Shown here piece by piece: positions 50,892-61,561 of a stretch of 64,000 nucleotides of DNA. Every line of letters starts with the position of its first letter. Within the stretch, counting starts at the first letter, position 1. The position numbers and the translations under genes are program-made. The DNA is from Kocuria sp. p3-SID1428. Lineage in GTDB: Bacteria; Actinomycetota; Actinomycetes; Actinomycetales; Micrococcaceae. The DNA is taken from assembly GCF_025149945.1 (NCBI RefSeq), contig NZ_JALXVH010000005.1, positions 28,040-92,039 of the forward strand, written 5' to 3'. Under the pieces are notes generated by a model. It did not search any database and was not told the origin of the DNA. It saw nothing but the letters and a program-made list of their open reading frames with translations.

Positions 50892-51137
50892 TCAGCCCTG
50901 GGCGTTGTCGATGAAGTCGACGGCGTCCTGAACCGTCTTGAGGTTCTTGACCTCCTCGTCCGGGATGGTCACCTCGAACTTCTCCTCGCAGTTCACGACG
51001 ATGGTCATCATCGAGATGGAGTCGATGTCCAGGTCCTCGGTGAAGTTCTTGTCGAGCTGGACGGCCTCGGTCTCCAGGCCGGTCTCCTCGTTCACGATCT
51101 CGGCCAGACCTGCCAGGATCTCTTCCTTGCTCGCCAT
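50892..51137 (-). CDS. acpP: Acyl carrier protein
   Basis: Small acidic carrier that holds growing acyl chains on 4'-phosphopantetheine. The 81-residue product has the attachment Ser40 in EDLDIDSISMMTIV and a typical C-terminus. AAAGGAAG lies 5 bases before the ATG (minus strand). The 263-base gap to fabH holds two perfect hairpins and a possible promoter, so its expression may be set apart from fabD-fabH. That would suit a protein needed in excess. Confidence 0.95.
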   Translation of the reverse strand: MASKEEILAGLAEIVNEETGLETEAVQLDKNFTEDLDIDSISMMTIVVNCEEKFEVTIPDEEVKNLKTVQDAVDFIDNAQG

Positions 51138-51155
51138 GCTGTCTTCCTTTCGTCT

Positions 51156-51172
51156 GGCCCTTCGACAGGGCC
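51156..51172 (-). promoter_or_regulatory. Hairpin in the acpP leader, proximal
   Basis: GGCCCT and AGGGCC pair perfectly around TCGAC, within 20 bases of the acpP start. It may influence translation initiation. Confidence 0.4.
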
Positions 51173-51186
51173 GTTCCCTTGGTGCG

Positions 51187-51208
51187 CCGGTCGGCGGGTG
51201 CCGACCGG
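51187..51208 (-). promoter_or_regulatory. Hairpin in the acpP leader, distal
   Basis: CCGGTCGG and CCGACCGG pair perfectly over 8 bp around a 6-base loop. With TAGAGT (minus strand of 51264-51269) as a possible -10, both hairpins would lie in an acpP leader of about 120 bases. It could also be a partial terminator after fabH. Confidence 0.45.
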
Positions 51209-51400
51209 TGATCACCTGACTCGCACTGCGAACCCGGTGACCGACGTTGTCACTGCGGTCTCAACTCTACGGGCGGCCCGGCCGCTGAGCGTGGAGCCCG
51301 ATCCTCGAACGCCCGCCTCCGTGGAGGGGTCGTCGACCGCTGGCGGATCGGAAGGCTGGGGAGCCGACGGCCGCAGGTGCGAGGCCTGCGGCGCACAGCT

Positions 51401-52468
51401 TCAGGGCAGGATCACCACCTGGGCGGCGAACACGAGTCCGGCGCCGAAGCCGACCTGCAGAGCCGGCTTGCCGGACAGCTCGGGGTGCTCCTTGAGCAGA
51501 CGGTGGGCGGCCAGCGGCACGGAGGCCGCAGACGTGTTGCCGGCATCGGCGATGTCGCGAGCGATCACGACCGACTCGGGCAGCTTCAGCACCTTGGCCA
51601 TCTGGTCGATGATGCGCATGTTGGCCTGGTGCGGGATGAACGCACCCAGGTCCTCGGGCCCGATCCCGGCGGCCTCGAGGGCCTCCGTGACCCGCTTGGC
51701 AACCTCGAAGGAGGCCCAGCGGAACACGGTCTGCCCGTCCTGGCGCAGGGTCGGCGACAGCGGTGCGTCGGCCCGCATCTCGCCGGTCTCCTTGTCCGCG
51801 AGGTCGGCGCGGAAGGGACGCGGCTGGCCCTGGTCGATCAGGCGCAGATCCGTGAGGGGATGCGTCATGCGGATGGCCTCGGCCTTGGAGCCGTCGGATC
51901 CCCACACGGTGGGGGCGATCCCGGGGGTCTGCGACGGGCCCACGACAGCTGCGCCGGCGCCGTCGCCGAGCAGGAAGCTGATCGAGCGCTCGCCGTTGTC
52001 GATGACGTCCGAGAGCTTCTCCACACCCACGACCAGCACGTGCTCGGACATGCCCGAGCGGATCAGGGCGTCGGCCTGGGCGATGCCGTAGCAATAGCCC
52101 GCGCAGGCCGCCGAGACGTCGAAGGCCGCAGCGGGCGTGGCGCCCAGCTGATCGGCCAGCTCGGCTGCCATGGACGGGGTCTGGAACGGGTGCGAGATCG
52201 AGGCGACGATCACCGTGGAGAGCTGGGAGCCCTGGAGCCCTGCCGCCTCGAGCGCTTCGCGGGAGGCTTCGAGGGCCATGTCCAGGGCGCTGGTGGACTC
52301 ATCCGCGCGGTGTCGGGTGACGATGCCGGTGCGCTGGCGGATCCACTCGTCCGAGGACTCGATCCACTGGCAGATGTCGTCGTTCGTGACGGTGACATCC
52401 GGTCGGGAGGCGCCCAGGCCCAGGATGCGGGAATGGGCGGTCGGGGTGTACTGGTTCAGCGTCACCAT
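51401..52468 (-). CDS. fabH: 3-oxoacyl-ACP synthase III
   Basis: Starts fatty acid chains by joining acyl-CoA to malonyl-ACP. The 355-residue product has the Cys in FDVSAACAGYCYGIAQADAL near 121, His in FIPHQANMRIIDQ near 281, and Asn in ADAGNTSAASVPLA near 311, the full triad. Branched-chain primers are usual in this group of organisms but the specificity cannot be read here. It lies between fabD and acpP, 45 bases after fabD. Confidence 0.96.
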   Translation of the reverse strand: MVTLNQYTPTAHSRILGLGASRPDVTVTNDDICQWIESSDEWIRQRTGIVTRHRADESTSALDMALEASREALEAAGLQGSQLSTVIVASISHPFQTPSMAAELADQLGATPAAAFDVSAACAGYCYGIAQADALIRSGMSEHVLVVGVEKLSDVIDNGERSISFLLGDGAGAAVVGPSQTPGIAPTVWGSDGSKAEAIRMTHPLTDLRLIDQGQPRPFRADLADKETGEMRADAPLSPTLRQDGQTVFRWASFEVAKRVTEALEAAGIGPEDLGAFIPHQANMRIIDQMAKVLKLPESVVIARDIADAGNTSAASVPLAAHRLLKEHPELSGKPALQVGFGAGLVFAAQVVILP

Positions 52469-52513
52469 GCGGGCGTCTCCTCGAAGTGGTGGATGGGTCG
52501 CGGCGCGGAGGGC

Positions 52514-53425
52514 TCAGGACAGCGCACTGCGCGCATCCTCGAGGGCCTCGGTGGAGGTGACGGCCAGACCCGGCACGCCGCGCAGGGCGCGCTTGGCCAA
52601 TCCGACGAGCGTGCCCGCGGGCGGCAGCTCGATGAGCTGGGTCACCTCGCGGCGCTTCATCTCCTCCATGCACAGGTCCCAGCGCACGGGGCGGCAGACC
52701 TGCTCGATGAGGGACTCCAGGTTCGCCTGCCCGGAGGAGACCGCCTGGCCGTCGCGGTTGGAGAGCAGGGTCGAGGCGGGGTCCTGCGGGGACAGCGAGC
52801 CGGCGAGCTCGCGCAGCGGCTCCAGAGCCGGGGCCATGTAGTCGGTGTGAAAGGCACCGGCCACCTTCAGCGGGACCACGCGCGAGCGCTCCGGCGGGTT
52901 CGCGGCGAAGGCCTCGAGGGCCTCGAGGGAGCCGGCCGCGACGATCTGCCCGGAGCCGTTGGCGTTGGCCGGAGTCAGCCCGGCGGCCTCGATGGCCTCG
53001 CGGATGACGTCCTCATGCGGCGAGAGCACCGCGGACATGCCGGTGGGCGTGGCGGCGGCTGCCTGGGCCATGGCGGTGGCGCGGGTGCGCACGAAGCTCA
53101 TGGCGTCGTCCTCGCTCAGCGCGCCGGCCAGAGCGGAGGCCGTGATCTCGCCGACGGAGTGCCCGGCGAACAGGAGATCGTGGCGGTCGTCGAGCTCGCT
53201 GCGCAGCAGGCGCGCTGCCACCAGGCCTGCGGCCACGATCAGCGGCTGGGCGACGGCCGTGTCCTTGATGGTCTCGGCATCGGCCCCGGTTCCGTAGTGG
53301 ATGAGGTCGAGGTCGGCTCCGCGGGAGAGCTGCTCGAGGTGCTCGCGCACGCCGGGCAGCGGCAGCCACTCGGCGAGCATTCCTGGCTTCTGGGCGCCCT
53401 GTCCGGGGCAGAGGATCGCAATCAC
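52514..53425 (-). CDS. fabD: Malonyl CoA-ACP malonyltransferase
   Basis: Moves malonyl groups from CoA to ACP. The 303-residue product begins IAILCPGQGAQKPGM, with the nucleophile serine in FAGHSVGEITASALAGAL near 92 and the catalytic His in GAFHTDYMAPALEPL near 202. The start is a GTG; a Met codon lies 2 codons upstream. It is the first gene of the fab operon and is preceded, 78 bases away, by the FasR-like regulator on the same strand. Confidence 0.95.
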   Translation of the reverse strand: MIAILCPGQGAQKPGMLAEWLPLPGVREHLEQLSRGADLDLIHYGTGADAETIKDTAVAQPLIVAAGLVAARLLRSELDDRHDLLFAGHSVGEITASALAGALSEDDAMSFVRTRATAMAQAAAATPTGMSAVLSPHEDVIREAIEAAGLTPANANGSGQIVAAGSLEALEAFAANPPERSRVVPLKVAGAFHTDYMAPALEPLRELAGSLSPQDPASTLLSNRDGQAVSSGQANLESLIEQVCRPVRWDLCMEEMKRREVTQLIELPPAGTLVGLAKRALRGVPGLAVTSTEALEDARSALS

Positions 53426-53503
53426 CCATGCAGTCCACCAGATCCGGGCACGCGGGGCGAACTGCGGCTCGTACGAAGGCCCCGTCGGAGCTTTGTCGAG
53501 TCC

Positions 53504-54883
53504 CTACAACGCCTGCGGCGGCGTGGCGTCGGCGGGTCGCCGGGAGCGGCGCGGCGACTGTGCGGGCCCTCCAGCTGCTCCAGGGGCGCCGCGCCCGGAG
53601 GAGCCCTCGGCGAGCCTGCCGGCCACCAGTGCGCAGTGCAGCACGAAGGCGTCGCGGGGCACGAGCGGGTCCCAGCCGGTGAGGTCGGTGATCCGGCGCA
53701 GGCGGTAGCGCACAGTGTTGGCGTGGACGTAGAGCTCCCGGGAGGTGGCCTCCAGCGAATGGCCCACGGAGATGTAGGTGGCCAGGGTCTCCTCCAGGCC
53801 GGTGGTCAAGGCCGCCAGCGGGGCGTGGATCTGCTCGACGATCGCGGCGCGGGCCAGCGGATCCCCGGTCATCAGCCGCTCGGGCCACAGCTCCTCGGAA
53901 TGAACCGGGCGCGGGGCCGCGGGCCAGGCATGGGCGGCCTCGAGACCGGAGACGGCTGGCTCCGAGGAGGCCACCACGGAGAACAGCGAGTCTGCCTCCG
54001 GCCCGTAGACGACCGGTCCAGGGCCGAACAGGGCGGCGAGGCGGGCCAGGGCGCGGTCGGTGCGCTGCATGTCCGCGAGCATCAGCAGCAGCCGGTCGCC
54101 CTGGATGGACACGAGCGCATCCGAGGCATGCCGGGTGGCCACCCGGCGGATCCGAGCGACCACCGCCGGGCTGGTCTGCTCGGGGCTGCTGCCGACCACC
54201 GCGGTGACCGGTCCCTTGGAGTCCCAGCCCAGCGCGGCCACGCGGGATCGCAGCGTCTCGCTGCGCTCGCCGCTGAGCAGGCCGTCCACGACGACGGACT
54301 CCATGCGGGCATCCCAGGAGCCGCGGTTCTCGGCGGCGCGGGCGTAGATGTCGGCGGCGGCGAAGGCGATGTCGCGGGAGAAGCGCAGGACGCCGTCGCG
54401 CAGGACGGCTGCGTCGCTGCCGGTGGCCAGCTCGGGCACTCGGTCCTCGACGACATCGACCACCACGCGCAGCACCTGCAGGGCCTGATGCAGCGAGATC
54501 GCGCTGGTGAGGTCGGTGGGGGCCTCCCGGAACATGGTGAGCAGGAACTTCTCGTCCTCGGGGTCCTCGCACCAGGTCACGAAGCCGGCGATGCCGCGCT
54601 GGGCCATCAGCCCGAGCTCGGAACGATCCTTGGGCCGCAGCTCGGCGAACCAGGGGAGGTCCTCGCCGAGTCGGGCGATCGCCACGTCCGACAGCGGCGC
54701 CACGTTGGCCCGGACCCGATCGAGCGTCCTGCGCCCCGGCATGGGCTCGGAGCGCCGGGCGCTGCCCCGGGAGGAGCGCGCAGACTTGCCGCTGGTGGAC
54801 TTGGCGCCGCGGATCCAGCGGTTCCCGCCGAGCAGTGCGCCGCCGGAGCGGGATTCGGGGTCCGTCGAGGTGTCCTTCGCCAT
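53504..54883 (-). CDS. fasR: PucR-family regulator, FasR-like
   Basis: A 459-residue regulator with the PucR-type C-terminal helix-turn-helix (ATSRELYVHANTVRYRLRRI, near 392-411). A GGDEF-like middle region precedes it, with an N-terminal domain whose start is basic and Ser/Arg-rich. In Streptomyces the homologue FasR sits directly upstream of fabD-fabH-acpP-fabF and activates it. The identical position here supports the same job. The ATG is preceded at 7 bases by TATCCT (minus strand), a leaderless-type promoter. It follows the aceE terminator. Confidence 0.87.
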   Translation of the reverse strand: MAKDTSTDPESRSGGALLGGNRWIRGAKSTSGKSARSSRGSARRSEPMPGRRTLDRVRANVAPLSDVAIARLGEDLPWFAELRPKDRSELGLMAQRGIAGFVTWCEDPEDEKFLLTMFREAPTDLTSAISLHQALQVLRVVVDVVEDRVPELATGSDAAVLRDGVLRFSRDIAFAAADIYARAAENRGSWDARMESVVVDGLLSGERSETLRSRVAALGWDSKGPVTAVVGSSPEQTSPAVVARIRRVATRHASDALVSIQGDRLLLMLADMQRTDRALARLAALFGPGPVVYGPEADSLFSVVASSEPAVSGLEAAHAWPAAPRPVHSEELWPERLMTGDPLARAAIVEQIHAPLAALTTGLEETLATYISVGHSLEATSRELYVHANTVRYRLRRITDLTGWDPLVPRDAFVLHCALVAGRLAEGSSGRGAPGAAGGPAQSPRRSRRPADATPPQAL

Positions 54884-54890
54884 GACGGCC

Positions 54891-54896
54891 AGGATA
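54891..54896 (-). promoter_or_regulatory. -10 hexamer TATCCT for the FasR-like gene
   Basis: On the minus strand TATCCT ends 7 bases before the ATG at 54883, with no Shine-Dalgarno. It lies only 5 bases past the aceE terminator stem. Confidence 0.5.
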
Positions 54897-54900
54897 CGAC

Positions 54901-54932
54901 AGGAGGCCCGGGGCGGGCGCCCCGGGCCTCCT
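54901..54932. terminator. Terminator after aceE
   Basis: AGGAGGCCCGGGGC and GCCCCGGGCCTCCT pair perfectly over 14 bp around GGGC, 27 bases past the aceE stop on the minus strand. It separates aceE from the FasR-like gene. Confidence 0.8.
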
Positions 54933-54958
54933 GCGGTCGGCTTGCAGCCGTCAGCGGA

Positions 54959-57694
<2,736 letters not shown>

Positions 57695-58072
57695 GATCAA
57701 CCTCTCTTCGTCGAGTGCGGCGGCGGTCCAGGCGGCGGCTGCGCCGATCGTGGGGCGCGCCCCGCCGGAAGTCCTTCGGACCATCATCCAACATTCTGCC
57801 CGCTCGCGCGTCCACGCCCGGGCCTCATGCCGCGAGACTTGCCGTGCGTCCCTGGTCACAGTCGGTTCTCGGAGCCGTCGAGCGGCGGCCGGGGCGTGAT
57901 GCCGAAGCGGCTGTCAAGGGGGCGCGGGGGTTGCCAGTCGCCTTGCAAGCGGAGGCCAACAGGTGTTGTGTTGCCTCGAGAGCTGGATCGCATCCTGCGG
58001 TCGAGCACCCCAGAACCAGCCGCACTCGAGCGGCATGACTTTCGGCTGAGCCTTCCAAGCAGGAGGGCGCCG
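57695..58072. other. 378-base divergent promoter region between aceE and DUF3052 gene
   Basis: No gene is supported here. On the minus strand CAGAAT (near 57795) is a weak -10 candidate for aceE, about 100 bases from its start. No clear promoter is visible for the DUF3052 gene. No repeat or operator was recognised. Confidence 0.3.
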
Positions 58073-58504
58073 GTGAAGGAGAGTGACGTGGGCGAGGCCA
58101 AGGCCGCCGCGGACGACGCGATGAGCGAGCTCAAGCTGCCTGAGGGCGCCATCGTGCAGGAGTTCGGGTACGACGACGACGTCGACTTCGACCTGCGGGA
58201 TCGCATCGAGGACCTGATCGGGTCGCAGATGCTGGACGAGGACGACCAGGACGTCGTCGACGCCGTGCTGCTGTGGTGGCGCGACGGCGACGGCGACCTC
58301 ATCGACGCCCTGGTCGATGCCCAGACGCAGCTGGACGCCGGCGGAGCCGTGTGGCTGATGACCCCGAAGCCCGGCCGTGACGGGCATGTGAGCCCCGCGG
58401 ACGTCGAGACCTCGAGCTCCACGGCGGGGCTGCACACCACCTCGCGCGCCGGCGTGAGCGAGGACTGGACCGCGCTGCGCCTGGCGCCCAAGCGCAATCA
58501 CTGA
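58073..58504 (+). CDS. DUF3052 family protein
   Basis: A 143-residue acidic protein of the DUF3052 family, found beside aceE in actinobacteria; its function is unknown. The core VQEFGYDDDVDFDLRDRIED and DVVDAVLLWWRDGDGDLIDA is strongly acidic, followed by GGAVWLMTPKPGRDGHV. No membrane segment or catalytic motif is seen. AGGAGG lies 6 bases before GTG 58073. A second GTG at 58088 also has AAGGAG 6 bases upstream, so the start is ambiguous by 5 codons. Confidence 0.85.
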   Translation: MKESDVGEAKAAADDAMSELKLPEGAIVQEFGYDDDVDFDLRDRIEDLIGSQMLDEDDQDVVDAVLLWWRDGDGDLIDALVDAQTQLDAGGAVWLMTPKPGRDGHVSPADVETSSSTAGLHTTSRAGVSEDWTALRLAPKRNH

Positions 58505-58612
58505 CGAGCAGGCAGGCGGCATCCGCCGCCGCTGCACGGACCCCCAGACCCACGACGATCTGCACCCGAGCCAGCCGTCACGGCCGGCTCCGGAGGCGGC
58601 GAGGTGAGACCC

Positions 58613-59080
58613 ATGATCGAGATCGGCCAGTTCGCGCCCGACTTCACGCTGACCAACCAGTACGGGGAGGACGTGACGCTCGCAGAGCACCTCGGCCGTC
58701 CCGTGGCGCTGGTGTTCTACCCGTTCGCGTTCTCCTCGGTGTGCACGGGGGAGATGTGCCAGCTGCAGGACATGATGGATGAGGTCCAGGAGGCCGATGC
58801 CCTCCTGCTGGCGGTCTCCACGGACTCCCAGTACGTCCTCAAGGCCTTCAGCCGCGAGGAGTCCCTGGAGTTCGACCTCCTCTCCGACTTCTGGCCCCAC
58901 GGCGAGACCGCACGCGCCTTCGGCGTGTTCGACGAGACCACCGGCATGGCCAGCCGCACGACCTTCCTGATCGACGCCGACGGCATCGTGCTCGACCGCT
59001 TCACCTCCGAAATCACCTCGCAGCGCCCCGTCGAGCGCTATCGCGAGGCCCTGGCCAAGCTGCCGGCGCCCACCGCGTGA
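58613..59080 (+). CDS. ahpE: AhpE-like peroxiredoxin
   Basis: A 155-residue thioredoxin-fold peroxidase that reduces hydrogen peroxide and organic peroxides. The peroxidatic Cys44 is in YPFAFSSVCTGEMC, matching the AhpE-type PFAFS-x-x-C motif, and Cys49 lies five residues later. The redoxin fold runs from APDFTLTNQYGEDVTLAEHL to the C-terminal TTFLIDADGIVLDRF. I chose the ATG at 58613 over GTG 58604 because GAGGTGAG lies just before it. The stop overlaps the sirtuin start (GTGA). Confidence 0.9.
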   Translation: MIEIGQFAPDFTLTNQYGEDVTLAEHLGRPVALVFYPFAFSSVCTGEMCQLQDMMDEVQEADALLLAVSTDSQYVLKAFSREESLEFDLLSDFWPHGETARAFGVFDETTGMASRTTFLIDADGIVLDRFTSEITSQRPVERYREALAKLPAPTA

Positions 59081-60012
59081 GTCCTCCTGTCCGCATCCTG
59101 CGGGCCGGCTACGGCCCCCGCGATGAGCCGGACCTGTTCCCTGATCCGCAGGCTCTGAGCCTCGATACCGGGCTTGCGGTCGCGATCGAGCAGCTGGCCG
59201 GACGGGAGGCCCTCGTGATCTCGGGCGCGGGCATGTCCACGGCCTCCGGGATTCCGGACTACCGCGGACCTGATGCCCAGCCGCGCCAGCCCATGACCTT
59301 CCAGGAGTTCACGCACTCGCCCGAGCGCCGGGCGCACTACTGGTCGCGCAATCAGATCGGGTGGCGGAACCTGCAGCGCGCCGAGCCGAACGCCGCGCAC
59401 CGCAGCCTTGCCCGGCTCGAGTCCGCAGGGGCAGTGCGGGCGGTCATCACCCAGAACATCGACCGGCTGCACGAGCGCGCCGGCTCGCGCTGCGTGATCG
59501 ACCTGCACGGGCGCTACGACCGCGTGCGCTGCATGGAGTGCGCCACCCTCATCCCTCGCGCAGTCTGGTCGGATCGGCTCGACGAGCTGAACCCCGAGGC
59601 TGCGGCGGCCTCGGCGGATCCCGCGGACATCGACTTCGCCCCGGACGCCGATGCCGAGGTCGCCTACGCCGGTGACGCCTACCGCGTGCCGGACTGCCCG
59701 GTCTGCGGGGGCGTGGTCAAGCCTGACGTGGTGTTCTTCGGCGAGAGCGCGGATCCGGACGACGTCGCCGCCGCCTGGCATCAGACCGAGCTGGCTCAGG
59801 CCCTGCTGGTGCTGGGGACCTCGCTGACCGTGCACTCGGCGCGGCGCTTCGTGCGCCGCGCGGTGCGCGCGGGCATCCCCGTGGTGATCGTCAACCACGG
59901 CCAGACCCGCTCGGATGCCGAGGCCTCGGTCAAGATCGACGCGCAGGTCGCGGAGTTCCTGGCCTCAGCCGAAGCCCCGCTGAGCGAGGGCGCACGCGGC
60001 CGTCGACCCTGA
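59077..60012 (+). CDS. cobB: NAD-dependent protein deacylase, Sir2 family
   Basis: Removes acyl groups from lysines using NAD+. The 311-residue product shows the NAD site ISGAGMSTASGIPDYRG near 48-64, ITQNIDRLHERAG near 125, and the catalytic His in DLHGRYDRVRC near 145. Two zinc Cys pairs follow, CMEC near 152 and CPVC near 211, then GTSLTVHSARR. An insert of about 25 residues between the Cys pairs (ADPADIDFAPDADAEVAY) and a 30-residue N-terminal extension are present. It is translationally coupled to ahpE. Confidence 0.93.
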   Translation: MSPPVRILRAGYGPRDEPDLFPDPQALSLDTGLAVAIEQLAGREALVISGAGMSTASGIPDYRGPDAQPRQPMTFQEFTHSPERRAHYWSRNQIGWRNLQRAEPNAAHRSLARLESAGAVRAVITQNIDRLHERAGSRCVIDLHGRYDRVRCMECATLIPRAVWSDRLDELNPEAAAASADPADIDFAPDADAEVAYAGDAYRVPDCPVCGGVVKPDVVFFGESADPDDVAAAWHQTELAQALLVLGTSLTVHSARRFVRRAVRAGIPVVIVNHGQTRSDAEASVKIDAQVAEFLASAEAPLSEGARGRRP

Positions 60013-60131
60013 GGGGCCCAGGGCCAGGAGGACGTCTTCACAGCCGACGTGATGGAAGACACCAGCTCCCGCATCAGGAATCGTTGTCAGATCGTCACAT
60101 AAGAGGCGACTCGGGGGTAACATCAGGGTCA

Positions 60132-60172
60132 GCATCGGGTGCTGACGGCTGCAGAAGTCGTCCACCCGATGC
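60132..60172 (+). promoter_or_regulatory. Perfect 10-bp stem in the tRNA-Val leader
   Basis: GCATCGGGTG (60132-60141) pairs with CACCCGATGC (60163-60172) around a 21-base loop, 12 bases before the tRNA. TAACAT (60118-60123) upstream may be the -10. The stem could be a processing signal in the tRNA precursor or a terminator of the sirtuin gene. Confidence 0.45.
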
Positions 60173-60183
60173 CGCCACATCCA

Positions 60184-60256
60184 GGGCCTTTAGCTCAGCT
60201 GGCAGAGCACTGCGTTTACACCGCAGGTGTCGTCGGTTCGATCCCGGCAGGGCCCA
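60184..60256 (+). tRNA. tRNA-Val (anticodon TAC)
   Basis: The cloverleaf is complete. The acceptor GGGCCTT pairs with AGGGCCC, and the D arm is GCTC...GAGC. The anticodon arm CTGCG-TTTACAC-CGCAG reads TAC, for GUA valine codons. The T arm is GTCGG-TTCGATC-CCGGC. The discriminator is A and CCA is not encoded (CCG follows). The sequence to its right has a different character, fitting an integration site at the tRNA 3' end. Confidence 0.95.
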
Positions 60257-60290
60257 CCGTAAGGCTCGCGACACCAGAAACCGGGCCGCC

Positions 60291-60485
60291 ATGACTCGGG
60301 CCGAAGCCGACGAACTCTGTAGCCTGCCCGTGAACGAAGCCGCCGAACGCATCGAAGCCAAGCGCGCCGAGCAGGAGCAAGCGCGGCAGCGAGCCGCAGA
60401 GCGGGCACAGCGGCTTCCCGACCCATTCGCGCACGACCCCCACCGCAGCGGGCCGCACCGCGAAGGGCCGACACGCAGCCTATAG
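60291..60485 (+). CDS. Possible small protein beside tRNA-Val
   Basis: A 64-residue frame from ATG 60291 encodes a highly charged, Glu/Arg/Ala-rich helix (VNEAAERIEAKRAEQEQARQ) with a Pro/His end. There is no ribosome-binding site and no family was recognised. Its position directly after a tRNA suggests an island-borne small ORF or the remnant of one; it may not be a gene. Confidence 0.3.
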   Translation: MTRAEADELCSLPVNEAAERIEAKRAEQEQARQRAAERAQRLPDPFAHDPHRSGPHREGPTRSL

Positions 60486-60857
60486 ACCACGGTAGGTAGG
60501 CAGGCAGGCTGCTCACGGCAGTTCCTCGGGTCGGCAAGCACAAGACCAGGAGTGGGGCGGATGACCTACCGCCAGGTAGCGATACGTCCATTCAGAAGAG
60601 AAGAGGCAGACGGAGTAGTAAGTGGCTGAAGATGCTTGGGGCTAAGTGGAGGGCACATATCAGTCCTGAGTCACGAGCTCGGCGCGGCGAGCAGGAGGAG
60701 GATTGGAGACCGCAGGGAAGGCAGTGTTCCTATTTCGAGGCAGTACCGCCTTATTTCTATCGGCGCATCAGGTACGGTGAACTCGGTTCTCGGTTCGCCT
60801 CGTTCACCGACGCGGCCTGCGGCCTGGGGTCGGTGGAGAGCGTCCGCTCTTCGGTGG
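60486..60857. other. Gene-free stretch of lower GC in the tRNA-linked region
   Basis: These 372 bases have lower GC than the core genome and show no supportable ORF. A short CTACC-GCCA-GGTAG hairpin is at 60566-60579. The reductase gene ends here from the right; no terminator was recognised. It may be the scar of an integrated element. Confidence 0.3.
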
Positions 60858-61511
60858 TCAGTAGGCGACGGAGAAGCGTGTGCGGTGGTGGGCGGGCTTC
60901 TCGATCTCGTCGGTGATGGCGAGGGCGATGTCGTCGCCGGAGATTTCCGAGACGCCGTTCTCGTCGCGCAGGAGGATGTCATCACCGATGCGGTAGTGGC
61001 CGCGGGCGGTGCCGGGGGCGTGCTTGCCGAAGTTCTCGGCGGGGCTGATGAGGAACCAGTCGAGGCGGTCGTCGGTGTTCGCGCGGAGGTCGTCGAGGGC
61101 TCCGGCGAGTTCGAGGGATTCGGGCTTGGCGACCTCGGGGAAGCCGGGGGTGTCGACCAGGCGGGGCCCGCCTGGTGCGATCAGGAGCGAGCCGGCCCCG
61201 CCCATTACCCCGAAGCGCACGCCTCGTTCCGCGGCGAGCCCGGCCGCCGTGGACAGCAGGGCGCGGAGGCGGCCTTTGCCGGCGAGCCCGCCGTGGGTGG
61301 ACAGTGCCGAGATCACGACGTCCGTGTGCTCGAATGCTGAGGCCAGGAACGCGGGGTCTTGCACGTCACCGGCCCGGTACTCGACGCCCGGGGTCTGCTT
61401 GTCGGGGATGGAACGGCTGTACGAGACGACCTGGTGGCCACGCTTGGTGGCCTCGCGGACGATACGGCTGCCGGCGTACCCGGTGCCGCCGAGGACATGG
61501 ATGCGAGTCAT
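60858..61511 (-). CDS. NAD(P)-binding oxidoreductase, NmrA/YwnB-like
   Basis: A 217-residue atypical short-chain dehydrogenase. The nucleotide loop TRIHVLGGTGYAGSRIVREA is at the N-terminus, VVISALSTHGGLAGKGRL is near 65, and FGVMGGAGSLLIAPGG near 98. There is no YxxxK catalytic pair, so it may be a redox sensor or a reductase of the NmrA/HSCARG type. AAGGAG lies 7 bases before the ATG (minus strand). It follows the Bcr/CflA exporter by 50 bases on the same strand, so the two are probably one MarR-controlled operon. Confidence 0.82.
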   Translation of the reverse strand: MTRIHVLGGTGYAGSRIVREATKRGHQVVSYSRSIPDKQTPGVEYRAGDVQDPAFLASAFEHTDVVISALSTHGGLAGKGRLRALLSTAAGLAAERGVRFGVMGGAGSLLIAPGGPRLVDTPGFPEVAKPESLELAGALDDLRANTDDRLDWFLISPAENFGKHAPGTARGHYRIGDDILLRDENGVSEISGDDIALAITDEIEKPAHHRTRFSVAY

Positions 61512-61561
61512 GGTTTTTTCTCCTTATGGATCGAACGAGATGGATAGAGGGCCGCCGGGGG

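Noticed and set aside
60084..60485. A 133-codon frame across the tRNA
   Set aside because: It runs through a complete tRNA-Val gene; at most the ATG at 60291 could begin a small protein.
60671..60985. A 104-codon minus-strand frame downstream of the reductase
   Set aside because: It overlaps the 3' part of the reductase in another frame, has no ribosome-binding site, and its Ser/Pro/Thr-rich composition looks like a shadow.
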